Below, in pieces: positions 1 to 12,264 of a stretch of 64,000 nucleotides of DNA; within the stretch, counting starts at the first letter, position 1, and the number at the start of each line of letters is the position of its first letter. A program made the position numbers and the translations under genes. The stretch lies in contig NC_079516.1 of assembly GCF_000801105.2 (NCBI RefSeq), positions 43,566,908-43,630,907 of the forward strand, written 5' to 3'. Source of the DNA: Raphanus sativus (Eukaryota > Streptophyta > Magnoliopsida > Brassicales > Brassicaceae). The notes beneath the pieces were generated by a model. That model ran no database searches. It was not told where the DNA came from and was given only the letters and a program-made list of their open reading frames with translations.

Positions 1-1370
1 TGCAATTTATTTACACTAAAATACCTTTGAAATATTTATTGAATATATATTTAAATATGCTTTGTCTTTTACAGTTAATTAATACCATTAGAATAATCAA
101 TAACCTACCTTTTTATGATTCTTTATCTTTTTCTATTTAATTAATGCATTTTCCTAAATCTGATTTTAACAAAAATATCATGGCAACAATTACTTAAAAA
201 AATTAATTTATCGATGTTATGTATTTATCACTTTTAAATATTCAATCTACTATCATCGATCTACATATAACTGTAACCTAAAACTTTCTTTTGATATAAA
301 TCACAAAAGCATATTCCTTTTTTGTATAAAATTCAAACCAATTGCACAAATTAATATATTCATATGTATATATTAATTTAGTTATTTTGTATCCCAATTC
401 TTTTTGTAGTCTTTCTAAACAAACAAAATCAAAATATATATTAAATCCAACCAGAATATCTTTTCTTACTCTCTTCATACGGATAATCAAAGAGGAATCA
501 CGGGTCAAAAAATTAAATTACTCGATATAAATTACAAAATTATAATGTTTAGAGATATTATATCAAACAATTATTTAACACATTACACTTTAAAATTATA
601 TATTACTGTATATATAAAATAAATATTTATTTATAAAATAAAAATAAATATCCGCACACATGCGCAGATCAAGATCTAGTTCAATGTTTAAAATCGGAAA
701 TTAAATATAAGCTAAGTGGTATTCTATTTTAATTACAGAGTCGTTTGTGGTCTCCATCATGCGAGAATACAATTAGTCGACTTCTATGTTATTACCATGG
801 ATGGGTTGAGATTGGGTTGAAGAAAATTATTTTTTTGGTTTAACAAAGAAGAAATTACATGTGGTAGCATCTTTTCCTCTATACATTCAAACAAATTATG
901 TTGTATCATCGTTTTCTGTACACATTCAAACCCTATACATAAGAGGAGCGCCTACGATAGGGAACAGAGTCTACGGGATGTAGACAATAGAGAGGACCAA
1001 ATTATAGTGTAATTCAATATGGAGCAACCGAGCAATATTCTGAAAATTCGAAGTAGCTAATTGCTGATATTTAAATAAAAATATCATTAGATTCGAATTC
1101 ACAGTAACCAGCTATAATTAAGTAATAAAGAAAAATGAAGTAGAAAATAATTTCAAGATCAAAAATGTATTGATGAGTATATTGATTTCCAAAATACTAA
1201 AATAATTTTTTTTGCTCTATTTCTCAAAGAAACTTTTCTGGATACATAGTCAAGAAAAACATTAAAAATTGTCGCTAAACTACATTAGTATCTGCTCGTT
1301 GATAGTATGGTTGCTAGATTTTATTATTTGTATAGGCGTTGATTATGAATAACTAAAATTTCAAAATATA
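1..1370. other. AT-rich intergenic spacer
   Basis: Very AT-rich with no open frame longer than about 75 codons and no codon bias or motif that I recognise. I see nothing functional in it. Confidence 0.6.
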
Positions 1371-1618
1371 TTTTCTCCGTTTCAAAATGTTCTATGTTTT
1401 AGTTTAAAAGGATATGTTTTTATATTTTCAATGCATATTTATTAGATAACAATAGTAAATTTAAATTTTGAAGAAATTAATTGTCTTTATTAAATTTTAA
1501 TTAGATAAAAATTATGTAATAGTTAATACAAACAATAATTAATTTATAATAGAAATTTAAAATGCTTTCTTAATATGTGTGATTGCTCCAAAACATAACT
1601 TTTTTGAAATAGAAAGAG
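1371..1618. mobile_element. Stowaway-like MITE (CTCCGTTTC family)
   Basis: The left end reads TTTTCTCCGTTTCAAA and the right end TTTGAAATAGAAAGAGTA, an imperfect terminal inverted repeat, with TA on both sides. This matches the common plant Stowaway-type MITE with CTCCCTCCGTTTC ends. The interior is AT-rich and non-coding. A possible further, right-truncated relative begins near 1768 (ATTCCTTTTGTTTTAAAAAG). Confidence 0.6.
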
Positions 1619-2954
1619 TAGTAAAAAACTAACAGCTGAAAGATAATATGGTTGGATTTACTTTCATGACCTTTTCATTTATTGATATATTTATTTCAAA
1701 TCAAATAATATGTATTAAACTATTTGAAAATTTAATGAAAAGTATTGAGTTAGGTATTTCACTAATTATATTCCTTTTGTTTTAAAAAGTGTGTCATTTT
1801 GATATTTTTTGTTATATAAAGTATCATTTTAGACTTTTAATGTAATTTATAATTATTTTAAGTTTAATATTGATTGTAAAATATTGCATTGATTTTTATA
1901 AATAATTTAATTTCTCAAAATATTGTTGGTTAAATATGTGTAAATAAAAAGAACATACATGCATGTGCATCTCAATCTATGTGAAAAATCAAAATAACGC
2001 TTTTCAAGAATATTAAAATGTGTGATCAATGATTTGGATACTTTGCATGTTCCATAATATATAACCACGAACCTACCTAGTTTGATTCGGGCCTACAAAT
2101 AAAAGAAAGTAGAATGCAATGAAAATAAAGACTTAGAAAATTCGCAAATTCCTGAACAATCAAATTATCATGGCCGGATTTGAACTCATTCCAACAAAAT
2201 ATTGAATTTAGCTTCCAAAATTTTTGAATGTGATACATATTATCTTCCTAATCTTCTTTCTAATAGAAATAGTAAGCACATAACGTATGGAAATGTTTGT
2301 GCCTGATCCTAATGTTAAACTGCGATGTATATTTTTTTTTGTTTTGGCAAACGATGGTTCTAATAGAATGACTATATGCAATGTTAGATTATGACGATAG
2401 CCTAGATTTTGCGGCTAAAAGTGAAATTGTTAAAGTAGGGGTAGAAACTAGGGGGTTTTACAAAACAAGGGGGGATAAAAAGTAATAGGACAAAAGAAGG
2501 AAGAAGAGAAAAGGAACACGAGATTGGACATCAAAGACATCTTTACTTTCATAATTCCACGACCACGACACATCTTTCCGTTTCACCTCTTGGCATGATA
2601 TACTTTACTTAACTTGGGTTCCATAGTCTCGGAGGTGGCATCTGGGCGTTTGGATTATATGATTTGGGTATGGATTCATGAACCTTTATCTTCGTAAGTA
2701 CTTAAAGGAATGGAGCGAGAACAAAAGAGAAATGAGAGCTTCACTCCTAACCCGATTAACTACGATCAAATCCCAAAGAATAAGTTGGGTCCGAGGTTGT
2801 TGAAAGACAACCTGACAGTATGTCTCTTTAATGCGTCGTTACAAGATCAACAGTTGTACCGAATCTTTGTTTTGAGTCCTTGTTAATTTTTTTTTGTATC
2901 TAATATCCGTTTGGGAATTTGCATTAGCGCACAAAAATATATATACTGAATTGT
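1619..2954. other. AT-rich spacer, no gene seen
   Basis: Apart from a possible MITE remnant from about 1768 and a less AT-rich, purine-rich stretch at 2450-2800, no gene, RNA or repeat is supported here. Confidence 0.5.
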
Positions 2955-3047
2955 ACAGGGATATCCTAGCTTCACATAAGTAGTCTATAATATTCATGTA
3001 TTGCCACGTGCCGGTTTCCTGTCTCTGGCGATGCCGAAATATTAATT
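2955..3047 (-). mobile_element. Truncated SINE body
   Basis: This stretch aligns by eye with the body of the SINE at 10262-10450: it shares the order GGGATATCCTAG, CACATAAGTAGTC, a divergent middle and GCCGAAATATTAATT. The tRNA-like head seen in the other copy is missing, so this copy is 5' truncated. Orientation is minus. Confidence 0.55.
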
Positions 3048-3114
3048 CCACAAAATATTATAATGCACTATCTATCTATTTACCCTAAATCTAACCGATG
3101 TATGTTATTTTATA

Positions 3115-3370
3115 TTTCCTCCGTTTTATAAAGATCTACATTCTAGAAAAAAATTGTTTAAAAAGGATACATTTTTTTACATTTTTCAATGAATTATTTA
3201 ATAAAAATTGTTAACTTAAAAAAATTAATAGTGCTTATTGGATTTCTATTGGTTAAAATTTATGGAAAATTGTTATTCACAAAAAATAATGTATTTACAA
3301 TCAAATTTAATATATTTTTCTTAATATATGTGAAAAGTCTAGGATATGCATCTTTTTGAAATAGAGGGAG
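3115..3370. mobile_element. Stowaway-like MITE
   Basis: The left end is TTTCCTCCGTTTTATAAAG after TATA. The right end is CTTTTTGAAATAGAGGGAG followed by TA. Same family as the copies at 1371, 14331, 24711 and 61037. Confidence 0.65.
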
Positions 3371-3540
3371 TATGTAATATTGATGTTTTATCCTTCTTTG
3401 TAACTGGTGCAATCTGCACAATCAAAAAATATAAATTACTTATTATTTATTGGAAATATAGTAAATGTGGCATTTTCTTTGACATAAACTGTTAGTAGTA
3501 AAAATTGGAAAAGTTCAATATTTTCTTTATGCTTAGTGTT

Positions 3541-3645
3541 CGGCACCGAATTCAGCTACTACATCACCGGCAACATTTTCTGGAGTAGCAACCCAGTTGT
3601 GACACATCTGTTAACAGACGGGAGACACAAGATTCACTGCTTCTG
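3541..3645 (-). pseudogene. Unidentified coding-like relic
   Basis: The minus strand reads through 36 codons in one frame with a single TAA. The stretch after the stop starts QMCHNWVATPENVAGDVV, which looks protein-like in composition and is much less AT-rich than its flanks. I do not recognise the parent gene, and no flanking exon is certain. It may be an exon relic or chance. Confidence 0.25.
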
Positions 3646-4185
3646 AAATTAAAATATGCAACCCCGGTGTATGGCCTCCGCGAATAACTCTTCCGGTTCG
3701 AGATTAGTCAGTGTTTGAAGAAGGAATTTGAACTATAAGTTCTGATTTTGGAGCCGATATTTGTACTGTTGTGTTTGGTCTTTTATGTTGCATGTGAGAT
3801 TTCATATTTGGGGATGTCTTACCCCGAATGTTGTGGAGATTTACTGTTTGTATAGTCTGATTGTTTCTATTACATTTTTAGGTCATTACATATGAGTGAA
3901 TTAGTAGATGAAATAGATTTGTAAATATGAACTGATGTATATGTATGTGGATCTATTTAAAATTGGAGTATCCCACATATATTATAACAAAATAGTACAA
4001 CCTTTTGATCGCATAGTATAGAGAGATGCACCTTCTTGTTCATCGCCGTCACATACATGCCACCGTTAGTTAGTAAAAAATGTTTTAAGATGATGAACAT
4101 TTTTATGCTATACTATAGTATATATATATAAAACAGAAATGAAACAAAAAAATTATTATGTATGTTAGTATTCCATCTATAAAAT

Positions 4186-4769
4186 AAGCACCGCGACTGA
4201 AGCAGCAAAAGAATGGGTTCAGGCGCAGGAGATGAAAGAGAAGAAACCGCAATGGGCTCCACAACCACCGCTTCTAGAATTTTGCACAATTGCTAGATCG
4301 GATGCTACTTGGTCAGCATCAACAAGGAATGCAGGTTTTGGATGGATTGTGGTGAATCGAGAACAGCGAACTTTGCGAAAGATAGGCGCCAGTTTGATCC
4401 CCTCAGCGCTGATAGTGGAAGGACTAACACTCAAGGAAGCGGTGGGGACCTGACGACAGCGAGGAGTGAAGGAAGTGAGGTTTGAATCCGATTCCAGTCT
4501 ACTAGTCAGAGCCATAAACAATGTTTCTCCATGCCTAGAGTTATATGGGATAGTGGAAGACATCCACATTTTATCCAATGCTTTTGATTGTGTTGCTTCT
4601 GTTTGGATTCCGAGAGAGAGAAATTGTGAGGCTGACATGTTGGCAAAGAACACTTTGATGTCTTTTGAACAAGGGATGATTGTGGCTTTAGTGCCCCCAC
4701 CAGAATAGTTAATTAATTAATGAATGAATGAATGAATGCAGTTTGTGACAAAAAAAAAGCACGGTGACT
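4186..4769 (+). mobile_element. 5'-truncated LINE fragment with RNase H-like ORF
   Basis: One frame from 4202 to 4708 encodes the C-terminal RNase H-like domain typical of plant non-LTR retrotransposons (RVT_3 type). Visible landmarks are RSDATW, VEGLTLKEA, FESDSS and NCEADMLAKN, which carry the expected acidic residues. A TGA at 4451-4453 interrupts the domain between VGT and RQRGVKEVRF, so it is a dead copy. The fragment ends in a short A-run (GACAAAAAAAAA). It is flanked by AAGCACCGCGACT and AAGCACGGTGACT (11 of 13 identical), a likely target-site duplication. That indicates a 5'-truncated insertion of about 560 bp. Confidence 0.7.
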
Positions 4770-6306
4770 ACCACTATCAACAAAAAATATATATTATGTA
4801 TGGTAAGATTGGTTTACCATACTACTTAGACTGTATGGAATAGAGCATATGCAACCTTTCAAACTAAATAAATGTGCCTTCGTGTGTTTAATATCAAAAA
4901 ATAATTTATAGATTGTATTTGAATTTATAGTTTTCTGACTAGGGTTTAGATTTACTAAGTAGGGTTTAGATTTACCACATACATACAAATGTAATTTCAC
5001 ACAGATTTCTATAATTCTATTTATAATGGTTATATTTTATATTTGGAAGGTAAAATTGAGACTAGAGTCATCATTAGCTTTTTTCATGCAATTATAAACA
5101 TTTCATGCAATATTTTGTTTCATTCTATTTGGGTTTAGAATATATTTGAGTTTAGTATTTATATTTGGATTTAAAGTTTATATTTGGATTTAGGATTTAA
5201 TAATTAGTGTTTAGGATTTAATATTTAAGAATTTTGGGTGAGATTAGAATATGATTTAATATATAGGGGTTGGAATGAGAATGATATATTCTACTATTCT
5301 AGTGATATGGTACAGAACTTTATGAGTTAATATGGTATACCATTTTGGATGTCATCTTTATCTTATGAACAGAGCACATAATCATGGGCCATATAAATTA
5401 GTGTCGACGTCATCTCTATTTCTTTTGTCACCGGTTACTTGTTGCAATAAAAGATATAACCAGTTCAGTTTCATTTTAATGTTATTTACTTAATTACGTT
5501 AAAATCATTGCATCTACTTAACTATACTTGTGATTAGCCATTTAACCCTATCTGTTTTAAGAAGATTTAAATATACATATAAATATTATTAAAAACTTTA
5601 ATTTGGCAAAAGGTAATTAAAAATATATAAAACCAAGAAAAAGAAATCCAAGGAAATGGTGATATAATATATTTATTTAAAGATGGATAAATTCAGGGAA
5701 TATAATATAACTCGACGTGAAGGATAAATCATGAAGGTGCTTTATAGAAGAAGAAAAAGTCGTCAGTCGTGATTGTGCGCGTACGTGAAGTGGAAGCATG
5801 AGGCATCACTGTTAGTGAATCTATCGAAGAACTATAAAAATTATAAAAATGATGCAAATTGTCTGACACATTCAGACTTCAGAAGCTTTACTCCCGTCAT
5901 GAATAGCATCTGAAAATGAGGCAATCAGATCTTAACAACACCACTATATATTATAGATATATATATTAACAATATTTTTACTATCTGAATTATTTATATT
6001 CCATATTTATAGATTAATACAAGGATCAGTGTTTTTATTTTGGATTACTATTTTCTATCTATGTTACTATTTTCTATATTAACGTAAATACTCATTTGTT
6101 GTTACTTTTGTAATCTTATAGGTTATAGAGCTATCAATTTCTGATTTATTATAATATTTGCAATTAACAGGAGAATTTAAATTTATATATTTTATATATG
6201 CTGCATCCTAAATCAGATAAGCATTTATTTTTTTTTAAAAAAGTTGAAAGCTAACATTTATTTATTTTTCTTCCTTTTACGATGATACTTCTCTCTCTCT
6301 CTTTTC

Positions 6307-6366
6307 TCCTTCATACCATTTCTTTTTTTTTTTTTTTTTTTTGAACTTTTCCTTCATACCATTTCT
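6307..6366. repeat. Micro-insertion: poly(T) tag between 17-bp direct repeats
   Basis: Identical copies of TCCTTCATACCATTTCT lie at 6307-6323 and 6350-6366. The 26 bases between them are a T-run followed by GAACTTT. This fits a target-site duplication around a reverse-oriented, almost entirely truncated retroposon tail. Confidence 0.6.
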
Positions 6367-6665
6367 AAATCTTTTAAAGGAATGGAGTAGATGTTTGTTT
6401 TTGTTTTCTTTGTATCTTAAGATTTTTGTTTTTGTTTGGTGAGATCCAAATAAGTTTCCCGGTTCTACAAGATTTTTGTTTGGTTTCAATCCAAAACGAA
6501 GTTAATCTTCATGCATCTTTTTTATCTTTATTTTCGGATTAATATAAATAATGTTTTTGATCTTTTAGATCGGATTTCATAACGGCTCTCTAAAATACTT
6601 AATCGTTTATTTCTATTTCGGTCCACTTGATTCTTCTTGCTTAATTAGGATAATTTGTATCTTTT

Positions 6666-6708
6666 TACATTGTCTATTTTTTTTGGTAAAATACATTGTC
6701 GATTTTTT
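6666..6708. repeat. Micro-insertion between 17-bp direct repeats
   Basis: TACATTGTC(T/G)ATTTTTT occurs at 6666-6682 and 6692-6708 (16 of 17 identical), with TTGGTAAAA between them. Part of the recurring short-insertion class. Confidence 0.5.
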
Positions 6709-7609
6709 AGTAGGACAAAAATAGTTTTTCGGCCGATGTTCACCAGAAAAAAAGATATGCTTTTTCGCAAGGTGATGAAAGTTACAGAAGATAAAAATAC
6801 GTGATGGAGGATAAGATGCTCAATGGTGTTAAGGATCAACGTTGGCACTCTTCTTTTTCAGTCCATAATCATCCACTTAGTTGAACACATGTTGCTTTGT
6901 ATTTAATCATTATCTTTAGTTTAATGGGACGAGCCTTAGAGGAGCATTTCTAACAAAAATATTTATAGAATAACTATCTATTAGAATAAATATTTATATA
7001 CATAGAGAATGGCAATAAGTTCTTAACTTAGATATATTCAAGATATTTTCTTGAAACCATTACCACTTGTTGGAAAATATCAAAACATGACCCAACAATT
7101 TAATCATGTTAAAATATAAATATCAATATTTTTCACTTTAAAAAACTCCACTGGAGATCCTCCATTGAGGAGGTGTTTTTATAGTGGGTTTTCTCATCGA
7201 TGAAACATGGCTGACAAAAAAAATATATTGATATATGTATAACGTTAACAACAAATATATATATATATATAATATATATATATATAATCAGAATTAGATA
7301 AAATCACACATGTCATGATCATTAGTATTATAAATTAGAGCAAATTTGCTCGAAACACACAAAAGAGCTAGATACCATTGGTTAGGGGAAAAATGGTAGA
7401 GTTGGGAGGGAAAATTTTGGGGGAAATTTGGGTAGGAAATACAAATATAGAAAAACATGTGTGTATAGAGTACAAATATTCTATAAATTAATCAAATCTA
7501 CATCTTCTTTAATTTACTTATACTAGTAAATTAAATTAGATGATAAATAAATGATATGTTGGAATTCACAAGTAACACTCAGTTTTGGATTTTTGTTTAT
7601 GATTCATAT

Positions 7610-8327
7610 TAGGCCTCAGCATTTTACCTAAAGTCAAAAATTTGAATTGGAATCAATCCAAAAATATTCGACCTGAAACCAAACAAAAAGCTTACAAATA
7701 TTTATTAAGTTCAAAATTTTGTTATCTGAAATAACTGAAACAAAAATAACCAATCCGAATATACTCGGGACAAAAAAAAGTGATTCGAATAGACCGGAAT
7801 AGATCCGATTCGATAAAAATCGATTTATATCCGACTTAAAAACATGAATATCCAAAGCTATGATTTTCATGTTCTATTTTCTATATTTTATTGTATGATT
7901 TAGTTGATATATTTTTTGTTAATAATATTTGTTATTATTTTATAATATTTTAAAGTAATATGAAGTTCTAAATGTAAAATTTAGAGTTTAAATTTTATTT
8001 TAATTATTAATAGTTTATTTTAAGTTGTTTGTAAAATTTTAAGATATATATGTTAAATTTCGACTAAATTTGATGAGGTTTAGATATTTCATGTCTTTTC
8101 AGATCTTAAATACCCGAATTCGATCCAAATCTAATAAAGATCCAAAATTACGAGTATTTTATAAGTATTTTAGTTATAGAGCCGAACTAATCTGGATTAG
8201 GATAAAATCGATCTGACCCTGAACGAAAAATTTATAAATACCTATTAAATTTTAATGTTTAGAATCCGGAAAATTCGTACCCAAAAAATTAGCCTAAATC
8301 GGACTCGAATCAGAACATCTATGCCTA
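7610..8327. mobile_element. Degenerate hAT-like non-autonomous element
   Basis: The ends are TAGGCCTCAGCATTTTACC and, on the opposite strand, TAGGCATAGATGTTCTG, diverged from the TAGGCCTGGGCAT ends of the hAT element at 43635-44295. The 8-bp flanks are ATTCATAT and ATTCATAC (7 of 8), the target duplication length expected for hAT. Inside are many GAATTCGATCC or GATTCGAATAG type words like those of the younger copy. No transposase frame is present. Confidence 0.6.
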
Positions 8328-8539
8328 ATTCATACCTGATACTATTTTCAAATTTAATTGGGTTTTACCACTGTCCATTTTCAAAAAGAAGTACGTAAAA
8401 AGGAGAGAGTGTGATTCCGAATTTTCTGAAATTTTCTTTTTTGAAAATATAATATAATTTTTTCATTTTCTAATATACTGACAAGTTTGTAAAACTGGGC
8501 CCAGACTGTAGCTTATTTCTTTATGTGAGAAACTAATGA

Positions 8540-8850
8540 GAAAAACTAGGGGGCCCATCAACCCATGTGACGTGGGACCTTAAACGCATCAAGAAGATGT
8601 CGTTTTCTTCGTAGCCAATTGTCACAATCACTTTGTAGATTTAATAATTAATTTTTTAATAAAAGAAATAAATAAACCTCGCAGGAAGGCTAAAGGAGGA
8701 TGATAGGCACGTGTACGGTCCCCCTTTTGCTACCGCTCCGATAGTCGACAGCTCAACCAATCCAACTGTTCACAGCCGTCCATTTCACCACTTTATCTAC
8801 CCAGTCATCGCTCGACACGTTACACACAGGGAAAGACGGAAGAAACAGAT
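8540..8850. promoter_or_regulatory. Promoter-like island with G-box and ACGT cores
   Basis: This block is clearly less AT-rich than its surroundings. It contains GTGACGTGGGACC near 8568, CACGTG in GGCACGTGTACGG near 8709, an AACCAATCC CCAAT-type box near 8756 and GACACGTTACAC near 8815. No coding frame fits. In Arabidopsis the gene beyond SPC12 is, from memory, the homeobox gene ATHB6, whose promoter is ABA-responsive. If synteny holds, this could be a distal part of its regulatory region, but that gene is not in the window. Confidence 0.3.
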
Positions 8851-9096
8851 TACAACTGTTGACATAGATATACACACATTAATCGACATACTAGAGGTCT
8901 TTTTTCAACCGTATATACTAAAAGTCTAGAACGAAGTTATTATGTACCCGGTAACTAACTAATAGTAATTTGTATGAAATAAAAAGAATACGATTAATAT
9001 TAGAGCCTTAATAAGATACCAAATTGACAAAACATAACTAATCATAATACAAACTCAAATTTAATATAGGATTACTCCTATGTTTTAAAAAAAGAA

Positions 9097-9785
9097 CTAG
9101 ATTTTAACCCGCGCTTTTGAAGCGCGGAATATTTTACGATGAAAAATTTTACTAATAATTTAATAAATATTTTGGTAATTTTTAAAGAGTGTGTATTTAA
9201 AATATTTTTGCATTTTAAATAAGTATTTTTAAATTCAATCCGATTGTGATTATACCGGTTAATCCGGAGATCTGACAATTCAATTTATGTTTTTAAAATA
9301 TTCATATTAAAAAATCATTAAAACCCGAGACTAACCGATTGAACTGATGGATGACCGATATGTAATCTAATTAGATTTAAATTGTAATAGTTTCATAATT
9401 TGTAATCTTATAATCGAAATTTTAAAGTTCACTATTTTACAATTTATGAAATTATGACGTTTCTACAAAATTTTAAAGAGAAAATGATAGATATAAAATA
9501 ACTAAGATTAATTATTGTATTATTTGGAAACACTGATAGTAGTATAAAAAAATATATTGTTTGGAAACATTGATAGTATTATAAAGAAATAAGTATATTG
9601 TTTGGAAACATTATAGTAGTATAAAGAAATAAGTATATTGTTTGGAAACATAGATAATAGTATAAAGAAAGGAACATTAGTGATTTAATGTATGTTTAGC
9701 TATAAAGTATAAATGTGTATTTAATTTAAAAATTTACAAAATAAATGTTAGGTCCAATAGAATGTTTCTGTTTTAATAAGATAGA
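9097..9785 (-). mobile_element. Complete non-autonomous Helitron, 689 bp
   Basis: Read on the minus strand, the 5' end at 9785 is TCTATCTTATTAAAACAG and the 3' end at 9097-9100 is CTAG. The 3' end is preceded by a perfect 8-bp-stem hairpin (CCGCGCTT / AAGCGCGG, 9109-9127). The flanking bases are A before the TC end and T after CTAG, the host AT dinucleotide used by Helitrons, and there is no target duplication. It has no coding frame, so it depends on an autonomous partner. Confidence 0.8.
9519..9671. repeat. Four-copy minisatellite inside the Helitron
   Basis: A unit of about 37-41 bp (core ATTGTTTGGAAACATTGATAG then TATAAAGAAATAAGTAT) is repeated four times with minor differences. Internal minisatellites are common in non-autonomous Helitrons. 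Confidence 0.8.
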
Positions 9786-10261
9786 TTACTTATTTTTTTA
9801 TACATTTTTGTCTAATAGAAGACATCACCAGCATAAGAATTTTACTCCCTGTCTCACCAAAACATGACATTTGACTTATATCATAATGTAAAGGGATGAG
9901 CATTCGATATATTACTTAATATTGTATATTTTCAGTTTCACGAGTGTCAAGCTAAAACCGTAGGAGACACTTAAGAACCACTTGGACACCATACATTGTT
10001 TTTAACTAGCCTGGTCATCAGTTAACTTCAAAACAATCCAAGTTTTCTTCGAGAGTTTTGTTGTTGTCATTTTGTAACTAGAAAATCGTTGCTTAAAATT
10101 TGGTTTGGTAATCTATTTCCAGTGCTTTCCACATACACATGTCTCATTTATTATATTTTCAGAATGACATTAGTTAAGCAAGTTCCTAAAGTCATCCCGA
10201 TGACGAGTTTTTGAGAAACCTATTAATTAATTATTGATATTACTTATGAGAGACTCATTTT

Positions 10262-10450
10262 AATTTTTTTTTTAATTATACGGAGATATCTTGGCCCCAC
10301 AGAAGTAGTCCAGACTAGTCGTGTGTTGTCATGTATCGATTATTTGTTCCTGGCAATGCCGAAATATTAATTTTCTAGTGGCCGGGATTCGAACCCAGAT
10401 GGCGAAACTCACAGCTGTGAACCCTTTACCACTAGAACTAGAAATCCCGG
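10262..10450 (-). mobile_element. tRNA-derived SINE
   Basis: On the minus strand the head (10450 to about 10379) is tRNA-like. It has an A-box-like TAGTGGTAAAGG and a clear B box GGGTTCGAATCCC. It is followed by a body of about 105 bp shared with the fragment at 2955-3047 and ends in an A-run (T-run at 10262-10275 on the plus strand). Length and order fit a plant SINE. I could not define a target duplication. Confidence 0.7.
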
Positions 10451-10575
10451 TTAAATTCTGAAAAATTTTAAATGCAGAAACTCTGAGAGAATTTTTTTAG
10501 TTTTAGATTTTTCTCAACCAAACACCAAAATCGGTTATTAAGTTTTTTTTTGCGTTTACTTTCTCCTCAAACAGG

Positions 10576-10885
10576 CTAACGGCTGAACTTCATTGTATAG
10601 ATTGGACACTGCAAAACATGAAAGATCTTGGTTACAAGGAGGTAGTAATTGGATCTGATCTTCATGATCTTACTGAAGCTGTAATGGAACAATCAAGTTG
10701 ACCAAGGTTTCGAGCGATCTTGTCAAGCCCAAGTTCATTTTGTGCAGCCTTCTCATCGGTGGCCTTTGAAACATAGTCTATATCATCAAATGGTATTCAA
10801 GAGAGATCACTAAGAGCTTGTTACAGGATGGTTGCTTCCGATCGTATTTGGCGTTAGGTGGACATGCATGGCTTCATTAGTGGAT
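10576..10885 (+). pseudogene. LINE RNase H-like relic
   Basis: The frame starting LTAELHCIDWTLQNMKDLGY continues to VIGSDLHDLTEA, the helix and the acidic residue of the RVT_3 RNase H-like domain of plant LINEs. It meets a TGA where the family has Trp (SS-stop-PRFRAIL). After one or more frameshifts it resumes as LLQDGCFRSYLALGGHAWL, which resembles the domain's C-terminal tail. Heavily decayed; no reverse transcriptase portion is visible. Confidence 0.55.
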
Positions 10886-11367
10886 TTTCAGAGAAGCATT
10901 TTTTATTCACTCGTAGATTTTTTTTTTATTTTAGAGATTAGTGTTCAAATTTTTATTCTGTGTTTGTATTTGTACGGATATTACATTGCAGTTGTTAAAA
11001 AAAAGTTTTTTCGTAGTTTATTAAGATCAAATTTGACATTTTTCTAATTTTAAAGTAGAACCTTTACTAGTAAAGCTAACATCTTTGGGTATTGGCTTTA
11101 CCACCCACAATGCTTAGGCTGTGACTCTACGAGACTTATAGTGCAACTATTTTCGCTGAAAAGTTTATTATTTCAAGTTGCCTTGATGTGTAATATTTTC
11201 CCCAATATTAAGCTGGGTTATGCTAGAGTAACTTTGTTTCTTTTACTTTTTCTTATTTTTCCCACTTTTTTATTTACTCTTATTTCCACTTTTTATATTT
11301 CACCATTTTACTTCAAATATAACCAATCACATCTTAGTTTCTTTATAAATACTTATATTTATTATAT

Positions 11368-11421
<54 letters not shown>

Positions 11422-11702
11422 CGGCTCAGATTGGTGACAACTATTGTACGATACATAATTGAGTTATACGTTCGTATAATATAATTAATAGGAAATATAT
11501 TATAATTTTTGTCAAAAAAAAGAATAGGAAGGATAAATGTACAAATAAAAATAGTACAAGATGATAATAAAAATATAGTTCCTATTGGTGACACTGTAGT
11601 AGTAGTAGGAATACAAGATGACAGTAAAAACCTGTGCGTGATTCTTGAATCCAATATGGTTTTGTTGAGTATTATGTGTTGGATATGGTACAAGTGGTAT
11701 TA
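10886..11702. other. Spacer with long (TA)n microsatellite
   Basis: No gene. A nearly pure TA run occupies about 11362-11417 and explains the Tyr/Ile-rich open frames on both strands there. Confidence 0.7.
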
Positions 11703-12055
11703 GAGCGTTCATGTTGAAAACGATCAAAATATTCATGGGTGACTCAGTAACAGAACAAAACTCACGAGATTTGGAGTCCACGGGTGAAGTATAAGATCAC
11801 CCCCATCAAAGGTTCATGGGGGGTTCACACGTTTCCCCAAAAAAAAAAATTATTAAAATATTGAACAGTGACGAACTCGGTTGGTTGGAGTTCGTCGGGA
11901 TGAATCCGGATCGTCACGAGTTCGCCACGTGGCGGCCCTTTAATGGTCGGTTTTTTTTTTTTTAGAAAAAAACGAAAAAAGTAAAAAAAAATAAAAAAAA
12001 AAATAAAAAAAAATAAAGTTGTGAACCCCAGGGGGGTTCACTGATGAGGATGCTC
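11703..12055. mobile_element. Tourist/Harbinger-like MITE
   Basis: The ends are GAGCGTTCATGTTG and, inverted, GAGCATCCTCATCAG. They are flanked by TTA (11700-11702) and TAA (12056-12058), close to the 3-bp TWA duplication of PIF/Harbinger elements. It shares its GAGCATC end and GTGAACC words with the element at 26845-27104. Non-coding. Confidence 0.5.
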
Positions 12056-12079
12056 TAAGGTGATTCATCTAGAAAAAAA

Positions 12080-12230
12080 CATTACAAGAACAAAAATGCA
12101 TGCAGAACAAGAAATATCAATCGAGAAAAAGCTAATAATTCAGGCAGTGTTTATGATCTTTAACTTTTTAACCAACGATAATTTGAAAAAAAATATTTAT
12201 TCTGCATGCATTTTCCTTGTTCTTGTAATG
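12080..12230. repeat. Short foldback: 27-30 bp inverted repeat
   Basis: CATTACAAGAACAAAAATGC at 12080 onward (ending GCAGAA near 12106) is matched in inverse at 12201-12230 (TCTGCATGCATTTTCC then TTGTTCTTGTAATG). About 95 bases separate the arms, so a transcript would form a long hairpin. It may be a small MITE derivative or a hairpin RNA precursor; nothing shows that it is transcribed. Confidence 0.5.
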
Positions 12231-12264
12231 TCTTGCTCGTTTTGTTGTATTTTCTCTTTGTATT

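Larger units (their letters stand above)
4770..7609. other. AT-rich spacer with microsatellites and micro-insertions
   Basis: No gene seen. It holds a (TA)n run at about 7256-7290, short repeats of GGGTTTAGATTTA type near 4930-5220, and the two direct-repeat-flanked micro-insertions listed separately at 6307 and 6666. Confidence 0.5.

Noticed and set aside
9519..9671. CRISPR-like spaced repeats
   Set aside because: Plant nuclear DNA; the units are contiguous minisatellite copies inside a Helitron with no unique spacers.
11141..11693. Tyr/Ile-rich open frames on both strands
   Set aside because: They are translations of the (TA)n microsatellite at 11362-11417 and AT-rich flanks.
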